Below, one piece after another: positions 41,520-50,700 of a DNA stretch of 64,000 nt. The translations under genes and the position numbers were made by a program. This DNA is from Ascoidea asiatica (lineage: Eukaryota > Ascomycota > Saccharomycetes > Ascoideales > Ascoideaceae): assembly GCA_001600695.1 (NCBI GenBank), contig BCKQ01000006.1, positions 438,327-502,326 on the forward strand, written 5' to 3'. The stretch's first letter is position 1; each line of letters begins with the position of its first letter. The notes below the pieces were generated by a model. It was given only the letters and a program-made list of their open reading frames with translations, was not told where the DNA came from and made no database searches.

Positions 41520-43125
41520 ATGGCAAGAAATACAGTTTTTGCAGTTGGTAAGTTTTCTTCTTTTCATTTCCTTTTATATTCATAATAATATCGATAATAA
41601 TATATATAATATTTGATATTTTTTATATCTCTTATATATTTATGCTCTTTTATTTCTTACATTTGCAATATTTGCTCTTTTCGGGCTTTGATTTTTATAC
41701 AAGATTAATTTATCATTTACTTATCAAAAACTTATTTCAAATTAATTTATCTTTATGACTTATCAAAGGAATTGATAGGTTTTATTAACTCGATATCTTT
41801 AAATATATTTCCAATAATTTAGATGCTTTAATTATTTTCATTATTATTAATATTATTATAATTATTTTAATCATTCTTTCATTTACGTTTCTAAACTATA
41901 AACTATGACTCCTTGCATTTAAGAGACCCAAATTATTCAAACGAATTCAAAAATAATTTCATTTCGAAGATCATTCAACTAACAGCTTTATTTTTTATTT
42001 TTATTTTTATTTTAATTAGAGGTTTTCTTCATTGTTTTAAGAGAAACATTAGAAGCAGTAATTGTTGTTTCAGTTTTATTAGCTTTTCTTAAACAAGGTC
42101 TTGGTAAAGCTACTGATGATCCAGTTGTCTATAAAAAATTAAGGAATCAAGTTTGGTTTGGTGCTGTTACTGGTGTTTTTATTTGTTTAGTAATTGGTTG
42201 TGGTTTTATTGGTGCATTTTATTCTTTAGATAAAGATATTTGGGGTAATTCCGAAGATTTATGGGAAGGTATATTTTGTATTATTGCAACTGTTTTAATT
42301 TCTCTTATGGGTATTCCAATGTTAAGAATTAATAAAATGCAAGAAAAATGGAGAGTTAAATTAGCTGAAGCAATTATTCAACCTCCAACTAAAAAAACTT
42401 TTTTCAATTTTGGTTTTTTAGTTAAAAAATATGCTATGTTTATTTTACCTTTTATTACTTGTTTAAGAGAAGGTTTAGAAGCTGTTGTTTTTGTTGGTGG
42501 TGTTTCTTTAAATTATGAAGCTAAAGCATTTCCATTACCTGTAATTTGTGGTTTAATTGCAGGTATTGCTGTTGGTTTATTACTTTATTATGGTGGTAAA
42601 TCTTCTTCATTACAAATTTTCTTAATTATTTCAACTTGTATTTTATATTTGATTGCTGCAGGTTTATTTTCAAGAGGTATATGGTATCTTCAAACTGATA
42701 AATTTAATAAAAGAACAGGTGGCGATGCATCTGAATCTGGTTCTGGTCCAGGTTCTTATGATATTTCTCAAACTGTTTGGCATGTTAATTGTTGTTCACC
42801 AGAATTAGATAATGGTTGGGATATTTTTAATGCACTTTTAGGATGGCAAAATACTGCAACTTATGGTTCTGTTATTTCTTATAATATTTATTGGTTAGCA
42901 TTAATTGTTATTTTATTATTAATGTTATTTGAAGAAAAAACTGGTCATTTACCATTAATGAAAAATTTAACTATGAAACAATTAAATCCAATGTATTATA
43001 TCAAAGGTCATAAAGAATTAACTGAAGAACAAAAAGAAGAATTATTCAAAGCTGCTGATGAAAAAGTTAAAAGTTTACAAAAACCAGAAACTGACAAAGT
43101 TGATAATTCTGTTGAAGTTAAATAG
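41520..43125 (+). CDS. FTR1: High-affinity iron permease Ftr1, split gene
   Basis: Exons 41520..41547 and 42020..43125 give 377 aa (404 in S. cerevisiae). Ftr1 moves Fe(III) across the plasma membrane after oxidation by the multicopper oxidase Fet3. Both REXLE iron motifs are present: RETLE at residues 17-21 and REGLE at 159-163. Other family blocks are IVVSVLLAFLKQGLG, KLRNQVWFGAV, DLWEGIFCIIATVLISLMGI and PMLRINKMQEKWR. Seven membrane segments are expected. The tail is hydrophilic and acidic-basic. The first exon encodes only nine full codons (MARNTVFAV); codon 10 (G^AG, Glu) is split. An ATG-initiated frame from 42307 would cut off the first REXLE motif and is wrong. No FET3 lies in the window, so the partner gene is elsewhere. 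Confidence 0.95.
41548..42019 (+). other. Intron of FTR1
   Basis: 472 bp, phase 1. Donor GTAAGT at 41548, branch candidate CAACTAAC at about 41977-41984, acceptor AATTAG ending at 42019. It is long compared with the INH1 and ATP15 introns and contains several TTATCA words. Confidence 0.92.
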
Positions 43126-43565
43126 TTAAATTTATTTTCAAGGTCAATTTCATCTTTCTATTTTTCATAATAATATAAAGATTATCTTAATGATGAAAAT
43201 GAAGATAATATTCTAATTAATTAAAATATTATTTAATCTTATGAATATTTTCTATATAATTTCTTATGGTTTTTTTTGATTTATTAAATTTTTCTTTTCT
43301 CTTCTTTTATTTTCAATTACAAATACAATTTTTAATCTTAATTTTAATCTAAATTTCTTTATATAATGTATATATATATATATTAAAATATATATTTAAA
43401 GAATATACAGTTTCAAACTTCTGTTTACATAATTTCAAAAGAACTACAAACCCGTAGTTTTATTTATTTGGATGATAAGTACGTAAAAAAGTACTTGAAT
43501 TCGTAAAGATCATTATATTGTCATTGTCATTATTGAGGCTTGAAATAAAGAATGGAATTGAAATA
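43126..43565. other. Gap between convergent FTR1 and the 158-aa ORF
   Basis: AT-rich 3' flank with a TA run at about 43369-43382. No gene seen. Confidence 0.6.
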
Positions 43566-44042
43566 TTATTCATCTATATCTTTATTGAAATAAGTGGATA
43601 AATTATTAATTGAATTTTCAAAATTTTGATTCAAACTACTTAATTTATTATCTAAAATTTGACCAAAAATTTCCATAACATCTTCATATTTATATTCAGA
43701 TACAATATCGTAATTATTGAATAGCAGATCAGGAGATGAAGTTGTGTTTTTTTGAATAGAATCAGTGTCACCTTCAGAATTGATATTGACATTAAGATTG
43801 TTATTGGTATCAATAGTATTAAAGTTAAGATTTTGAAGAGTATTATTATGAATATGATTCATTGAGGAAGTTAAATTAACCGTAAGCGCTCTTTTACTAA
43901 ATTGAAGTTGATTAATTAATTCATCTTGGATTTCATCCCAAAGAAAATCACTGAAGCTATTGCAGCCTGGAGGGAATATTTCAACAAGAAACTGCTTTGA
44001 AAGAACTTCTTTAGTCTGGGAATCTATATTCATTATGATCAA
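43566..44042 (-). CDS. Orphan 158-aa protein
   Basis: Not recognised. The first 55 residues look globular and conserved in style (TKEVLSKQFLVEIFPPGCNS, DFLWDEIQDELINQLQFSK). An Asn/Thr/Ser-rich linker follows at about 55-105. The C-terminal 50 residues are helical with heptad-like spacing (YKYEDVMEIFGQILDNKLSS, LNQNFENSINNL), a possible short coiled coil. Such a pattern is common in small kinetochore or adaptor subunits, but I cannot name one. Two starts, MII and MNIDS three codons later, are possible. Codon use agrees with real genes here. It diverges from the OPT transporter gene. Confidence 0.6.
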   Translation of the reverse strand: MIIMNIDSQTKEVLSKQFLVEIFPPGCNSFSDFLWDEIQDELINQLQFSKRALTVNLTSSMNHIHNNTLQNLNFNTIDTNNNLNVNINSEGDTDSIQKNTTSSPDLLFNNYDIVSEYKYEDVMEIFGQILDNKLSSLNQNFENSINNLSTYFNKDIDE

Positions 44043-45317
44043 GAGAAGATAAATGGTTATGATATTGAAAAATTGATTGAATATGTGTTCTAGATTATAA
44101 TTTTATCTAATTGTGCCCATTTGAATGATAATACAGTATTTTATTAGGAATTCACATGAACTAGTTGTTTGAAGTTACTCGAGATTCTAATAAAATTTCT
44201 GATAGAACTTTTGTCATCTACTTTTGAGTTTTTATATCTGATATTATTCCTTTAATTTTGAGTAAAAAGGAACAAATAAATTCACTAATTAATAAAAAAT
44301 CAAATAGACATATCAATAAATAAACAAACAAACCAGGAACGAAAATGTATATCCGCCGTTTAAATTATCCGATATCAGGAAATAAAACAAATCCGGAAAT
44401 TATTTATTTTAAACTAGGCCTCTTTCACCAAATTGTTTCAAGGCCTTTCCTTTCCTTTTTAATTAAACTCCTTCTCCGGCCACCAGGCCTTATTTTATTT
44501 TTTTCTGCGGACCGGTCCACAAGCGGAAGTCCTTTCCGCACTGCTCGTCTGCTCGCTCTGCGAGCGCATCTCTTCCGATGAAAGATTTAGCTTAGCTTAA
44601 CAGTTGATTGACTTTAACAGTTACTGCCTGCCTTGATCAGATTCCTCCCAGAGCTCTGAGAGCAAATCATCGCTTTATTCGATTACTAATACTAATATTA
44701 CTGACCTTAATTACAGAAATATCATATCGGTAAATTAACTTACTCAAAATAATGATAAAATTATTAGAACTTAAGTTATTATTATCACCAAAAGAAGGTT
44801 GCATGAATTCTTCAATTCCATGAAATTTTGATGTTCAATCTCAAGAGCTCTTACTTCCTTGGCTCAAAGTGATTGCGTTGATTCTTTCATATATTCAATT
44901 ACTTTATAATTCAAATAATAAATCTAAATCTTCAGGTTATTGCTTTCTTCTCAAAATTCGTTGATAGTTTTTATTTGCTTCTTCTCAATATTCTTTTCTC
45001 ATAAATTTCATATTCTTTAAGTGCTATTCATTTCATCTCATCTTATATATTCTATTCATATTTGAATTCTGTTTAAAAAATCTTTAAAGCGATAATAAGA
45101 AAATCGATTCACAAATGTTGCTATTAATTTGAAAAGAAAAAAAAACTATTTATCTGATCTTTTGCTTTCATATATTTTATCTGCTTTTTTCTGCTTTATC
45201 AATTATATTTGCTTCATTTGCTTTACACTTTTCGTACAAATTAGAGAGATATATATTCTTTAAATTATTTGACTATATTCTATTTGCTTTATTACTTTAT
45301 TTTTTTTTTTCTAAATT
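44043..45317. promoter_or_regulatory. Divergent upstream region of the 158-aa gene and the OPT gene
   Basis: A GC-rich island at about 44345-44670 holds the second TATCCG paired element, three AGGCCT palindromes (44416, 44441, 44485), a GGACCGGTCC palindrome at 44509..44518 and a GCTCGCTCTGCGAGC hairpin near 44552. TACAGTA at 44132..44138. A 23-codon upstream ORF (44752..44823) could affect translation if the leader starts before it. The last 400 bp are pyrimidine-rich. Confidence 0.6.
44348..44375. promoter_or_regulatory. TATCCG paired element, copy 2
   Basis: TATATCCG, then CCG, then TTTAAATTATCCG, then ATAT. Matches copy 1 at 13178 over 21 positions, except for a three-base insertion in the centre. 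Upstream of the OPT gene. Confidence 0.5.
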
Positions 45318-47720
45318 ATGGTACAAATTCAAGAAGATGTGATACCTTGGAATGAAAAACCAGCAATCAAACAATTTACTCTTAGATCTGTTATTGTTGG
45401 TTTAATTATTGGTTCTGTTGTTTTAATTTCAAATTTTCAATTTGGTTTACAAACGGGTTGGGTGTCAATGATGTCTTTACCTGCTGCTTTATTAGGTTTC
45501 ACAATCTTCAAATTTTTAAATTTAGGTTCGATTAATCCATTCACTGATGTTGAAAATGTTTTTGTACAAAGTGTTGCAGTTGCAGTGGGTACTGGACCTT
45601 TAGCTTATGGTTTAGTTGGTATAATTCCTGCAATTGAAAAATTTTTAACAATTGAGGAAAGTGGTTATGATTTTAATTTATCTTTCTCAATTTTTCAATT
45701 ATTTATTTGGTCAACTGGTCTAGCTTTTTTTGGTATTTTTTTTGCTGTTCCTTTAAGAAAACAAGTTATAATTAAAGAAAAATTACCTTTTCCTTCTGGT
45801 TCTGCAACTGCAACTTTAATCTCAGTTCTACATAAAACTAAAATTCTCAATGAAGATGAATATAATGAAGAAATTGAAGATCTAAATCAGAATCAAATTT
45901 CAAATAGAATTGATAATGATATTGATAATGATCTTCATAATGATAATCAATTAATATTGGATAATATTCATTTAAATTCTGATATTTCAAATCAGAATCA
46001 AAATCAAGATTTACATCAAAATATAGACCAAAACATAGATCATATATCCATATCTAAAAACTTCAATAATATAAATCTTACAAAATCAAATCAAGATAAT
46101 GACTTTAATACGGACTCAAGTTTAAACTCAAATTTAAATCCCAATTCAAAATCTCCTAAAAACTTACATAACTCTGATAATAACAATATTAATGATAATA
46201 ATAGTAATAATAGTGGTAGTAATATAATAGATTCTGAGTCTTTAATTAAATTACAAAATACTCAATCATATTCTAAGAATTCAAATTCGCTTTTAATAAC
46301 TTTTTTTTTCTCTTCAATTTATACTATTTTATCATATTTTTTACCAATTTTAAGAAATTTACCAATTTTTGGTAATAAATTATCAAAAAATTATTTATGG
46401 AATTTTCAACCTTCTCCTGCTTATATTGGTCAAGGTATAATTATGGGTTTACCAACTGTTTCTTATATGTTATTTGGTTCAATTTTAGGTTGGGCAATAT
46501 TAGCTCCATTAAGTAAAAAATTAAATTGGGCTCCTGGTGAAATAAATGATTGGAAAACTGGTGGTCAAGGTTGGATTTTATGGATTAGTTTAAGTGTAAT
46601 GATAAGTGATAGTATTGTAAGTTTTTTAGTTGTAAGCTTTAATACTTTAAATCAACTAATAAAAAAATATAAGAATGATAATTTAAATAAAAAAATTATC
46701 CATTCTGAAAGGCAAACTCTATTGAATACTTCAACTATAGCTGAAAGTGATAATCAAAATAGTCAAAGTAATCAAAATATGACTAAAAATATTAAGAAAA
46801 ATGAAACATTTGATATTGATTCAAAATTTCTTGTCTCAAATAAAATAACTATTTTAGGGGTTATATTTTCTTGTATCCTTTGTATTTTATCTATATCCTA
46901 TGTTTTCCCAAATAATATTATTCCAGTTTATTCAATATTTATTGCTTTTATATTGGCTTTATTTTTATCAATATTAGGAGTTAGAGCTTTGGGTGAAACT
47001 GATTTGAATCCAGTTTCTGGTATTGGAAAATTATCACAATTAATTTTTGCATTAGTTATACCTAAAGATAAAAAAGGAGCAGTATTAATAAATTTAGTAG
47101 CTGGTGGAATTGCAGAAGCAGGAGCACAACAAGCAGGAGATTTAATGCAAGATCTTAAAACGGGTCATTTAATAGGAGCTTCTCCTAAAGCACAATTTAT
47201 TGCTCAAATGATTGGTACTATTTGGTCAATTTTTTTATCATCCATAATGTATCGAATTTATAATAAAATCTATGATATACCGAATGATTTATTTAGAATT
47301 CCAACTGCAGTAGTTTGGATTGATTGTTCAAGATTAGTAACAGGAAAAGGATTACCAACTAATGCTTGGATATTTTGCATTGTATTTGGGATAGTATTTG
47401 CAATTATTTCTTTAATTAAAAATATTGTATTAGATAATGAAAATAAAAATTTCATTAAATATAGAAAATATATGAAATATTTACCCAGTGGAGTGGCTGT
47501 TGGAGTTGGAATATATAATACTCCTAATTTTACGCTTGCTAGATTTGTTGGTGGAGTTATTGGATATATTTGGCTAAGAAATAAAAAGAAAAATAACTTG
47601 GGAAAAGATGATGATAGTAAAGTCTCGATGATTATATTTAGTTCCGGATTAGTATTAGGAGAGGGGATGTTTAGTATTGTTACAATGTTTTTAACTAGTT
47701 TGAATGTACCACATTTATGA
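45318..47720 (+). CDS. OPT-family transporter, YGL114W-like
   Basis: An 800-aa multi-spanning membrane protein of the oligopeptide transporter (OPT/YSL) superfamily, most like S. cerevisiae YGL114W, whose substrate is unknown. Family signs are FTLRSVIVGLIIGSVVLISN and FQFGLQTGWVSMMSLPAALL at the start, LPFPSGSATATLISVLHKTK near 160, and DLNPVSGIGKLSQLIF near 563. GGIAEAGAQQAGDLMQDLKT near 600 is another. I count roughly 14 hydrophobic segments. Two hydrophilic Asn/Asp/Ser-rich loops, at about 185-320 and 445-505, are larger than usual. They probably face the cytosol. Likely cargo (peptides, metal chelates) cannot be told from sequence alone. The upstream island contains several palindromes. 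Confidence 0.88.
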   Translation: MVQIQEDVIPWNEKPAIKQFTLRSVIVGLIIGSVVLISNFQFGLQTGWVSMMSLPAALLGFTIFKFLNLGSINPFTDVENVFVQSVAVAVGTGPLAYGLVGIIPAIEKFLTIEESGYDFNLSFSIFQLFIWSTGLAFFGIFFAVPLRKQVIIKEKLPFPSGSATATLISVLHKTKILNEDEYNEEIEDLNQNQISNRIDNDIDNDLHNDNQLILDNIHLNSDISNQNQNQDLHQNIDQNIDHISISKNFNNINLTKSNQDNDFNTDSSLNSNLNPNSKSPKNLHNSDNNNINDNNSNNSGSNIIDSESLIKLQNTQSYSKNSNSLLITFFFSSIYTILSYFLPILRNLPIFGNKLSKNYLWNFQPSPAYIGQGIIMGLPTVSYMLFGSILGWAILAPLSKKLNWAPGEINDWKTGGQGWILWISLSVMISDSIVSFLVVSFNTLNQLIKKYKNDNLNKKIIHSERQTLLNTSTIAESDNQNSQSNQNMTKNIKKNETFDIDSKFLVSNKITILGVIFSCILCILSISYVFPNNIIPVYSIFIAFILALFLSILGVRALGETDLNPVSGIGKLSQLIFALVIPKDKKGAVLINLVAGGIAEAGAQQAGDLMQDLKTGHLIGASPKAQFIAQMIGTIWSIFLSSIMYRIYNKIYDIPNDLFRIPTAVVWIDCSRLVTGKGLPTNAWIFCIVFGIVFAIISLIKNIVLDNENKNFIKYRKYMKYLPSGVAVGVGIYNTPNFTLARFVGGVIGYIWLRNKKKNNLGKDDDSKVSMIIFSSGLVLGEGMFSIVTMFLTSLNVPHL

Positions 47721-50700
47721 AATAAATTATATTGTCTCTACAGTAAGCATTTATGATTGTATTAGAAATACGTCATATATTTTCTATGAAATTGAATTTT
47801 TCTTATATTTTTGTTCTCTGTGGAGTTATCTATGTACTTAATATTTGAAAATAGTAATTGATAAAAGTTCTTTTTAGTCCTATTTTAAAAAATCACAACT
47901 TCTTTCAATTAAAAAGCTTAAAACGTATTTAATATCCATTTGCAAAGTATAATTATCATTCCTTAGTTACAGTCGTTAATTATCATAAATGCTCATTGTT
48001 TATGAATTTATTCTTAGCAATAATTGTAAGCTCTTTTTTGGAGCTTACTCGTTATATATTTGAATAGGGGTTTCCTTTTTTTTATTTTATTCATTTTCCC
48101 AAGGAAATAAAGACTCGAAAGATTTTCGATAATTTCAATTTAATCATGAAAAACTAGAGCAAAACAAAACCAATAGGTCATTCTATCATTTGAATATTGA
48201 TAGTAATTTGCTGATTTCAAGCCACCATTTAGAATACCTTCAAGTTGAAATAAAAATAGTGATGGGGCCAAATAAATTTCAAACACAAATTGGAAAAATA
48301 AGTAGCGTATCATTAAGTAATAGCATCCACTCTAATATACTAAGAATAATATTATTTCACTTTGAAATTGTAGGGATTTAAATTGGTATTTTGAACTTTG
48401 GTTAATGATATGTCAATAAAATATACGATTTCCATCAGTTAGCTCAAAAACTTACTTAAACAAAATAAATCTAATTAAAGTGCTGTTGTTTCTATTGAAA
48501 TTTTTGTATAACTACTGTAACGATCAGTATATTGAAATTTGAGTGCAAAATAAAATTATAAGTTGCAAATTTTTTTGTTAAACCAATATTTTTACAGTAG
48601 TCTTGACTCAGATTTGAACAGAATCTATTGATTGAAGTATTCTCAAAATGATTTGAAGGTATGTTTGAACTCCTTTATAAATATCATGAAATTTAAGACC
48701 AATTAATAATCTAATCTCCTAGCCTGTAATGAAATAATTTTTATAATCAAACTTGGATTCCTACAGTACCGATGGTAGAAGTTATTAAATCAAAAAGCTA
48801 TTATTAATTAACAAATTCATGATTTTCAATCGTTTCAAAAGAATTCGATAATGTAATATTTAAAATATCTTTAAAGGTAAATCCAAATCTGATTTGAAGC
48901 TGATTTTAAACGGATTAAAAATAATTTCAACTTGTAAACATTAAAAAGTCTCTTACAAAGCGGAAAATGGAAACCAATAATAATCGAGTAAAATCAAACA
49001 AATTTATGGTATAATTTTAATTATTAATTTCATTAATACTGATATGGAATTGTATTAAAATGAATTTTTAAGAATGTGACGGTATGTGATAAAATAATAT
49101 TATCATATAAAAGTGCAAATTTCTACTTACAAAACTAGTAAAAGGGTGTTTTGTAACAATTTTAGATTTTTGAACTGAAAGTTCAGTACAAAGTGGTGTA
49201 CAAATTACAAAGACAAATTACCAAGACATATTAAGTTCTTACTTACATGCATAAAAACAAATTTTAATATCTTATTCATTCAACTTGAAAATTCAAAAAA
49301 AAAATTAAATAAAATAAAATATTAAATAATTTTAAAAGAATTAAAAGGCTTAAAATATTAATTTATCTATGATCACATCATTCTGAGACCTGTACACTAA
49401 ACTTCACTTATTGAATTTACTAAAACATATTAACCAAATTCTTTTTAAACTAACAATACTTAAGATTATTTGTTTTTTTCTCTTATTTTAAAGTATAGAT
49501 GTGATTTTTAATTTTTTTAGGAGGTAAGTTTAAAAGAAATGACTGTTATTGAGCAGATAAAATCAAAAACTGGTAGTCTTTGTAAGGATAATATTAACAC
49601 GGGTAGTTTAGATAACAAAATTGCTTGCAATTGTAAATCTTAAGATTGTAACCAAGTTTATTTAAAAGCATAAAACCATAATTACATAAAGTTATATAAC
49701 TTAAAGGTATTTATACTTTTAAACTTGAAACCATAAAAGATTATTCTCAAACACCAAAAATTACACAAAAAACAATCTGTGCAATATTCAATCAAATGCA
49801 CAAAACCTAAAAAATGTTTTGAAGTAACAATCTGTAGAATAACTTGTTTTTTTAAATTCATTTTGCATTTTAATCAAGCCACAGTTGTTGGGGCATGCCG
49901 GATATATGACAAGGCTTTGACCTACAGATTGAGCATATTTTTAGTTCCTTTTCCGCAGATATATTACCTTGTCCAAGATATATATACAGCATAGCTATAA
50001 AAATATTTAGGGCAATGCATACTAAACCCATTTATATGCAATATTGGCGCAAACGCCGAGATTTTTAAAATCCTAGTGTTAAGTTGGTAAACTGTACAAA
50101 CTGTTAGTGTAGCTTAGTGTTTTATTTTCGAGTGGATTTGTGTTTCTCAGTCCTCTCAAAAATATATTTAGAGATTGATTCAGGAATGTTAACGTAATGA
50201 TCACACTTGAATGAATCAGAATTATAACTGTCATTTAGAATTTACTGGTCGGTTACAAATTATCAACTTACAGAAAATTATGTAAGCAGTAAAAATAATC
50301 CAATAATAATAACTTTGTCCTTTAATTATCCTGAAACTTTTGATAATTAAAAATGAAATTGAGAATGAATCAAAGCCTTCGGTTGAAATCAAAAATTAAA
50401 TAATTTTTTCAGAAATTTTTACTGAATCATTCCTACAAATTCTTTATCCAGTCAAAATAATTTGAGCTTATTGAAGGTGAACCAAAGTTCAAAAATCAAG
50501 AGACAAATCTTGGAAATTTTTTTATGAGAAAAAGTTTTGAGTACCAAAATCAATATTGAAATTGAACATTTAAAAATGAATTTTATTTTATGTACAGTAC
50601 TAGTGGTACTTTTTATTAGTTTTCACATTTTGATAATAAAATATTGAATTGAGAAAATTTATTATAATTTGACAGAAATGGTGAAATACAATAATTAAAA

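Noticed and set aside
42307-43125. FTR1 starting at the in-frame Met at 42307
   Set aside because: It would lose the first REXLE motif and several membrane segments; the spliced model restores the family N-terminus.
49511-49529. TTTTTTTAG-GAG-GTAAGT as a three-base exon
   Set aside because: No flanking coding sequence; most likely chance.
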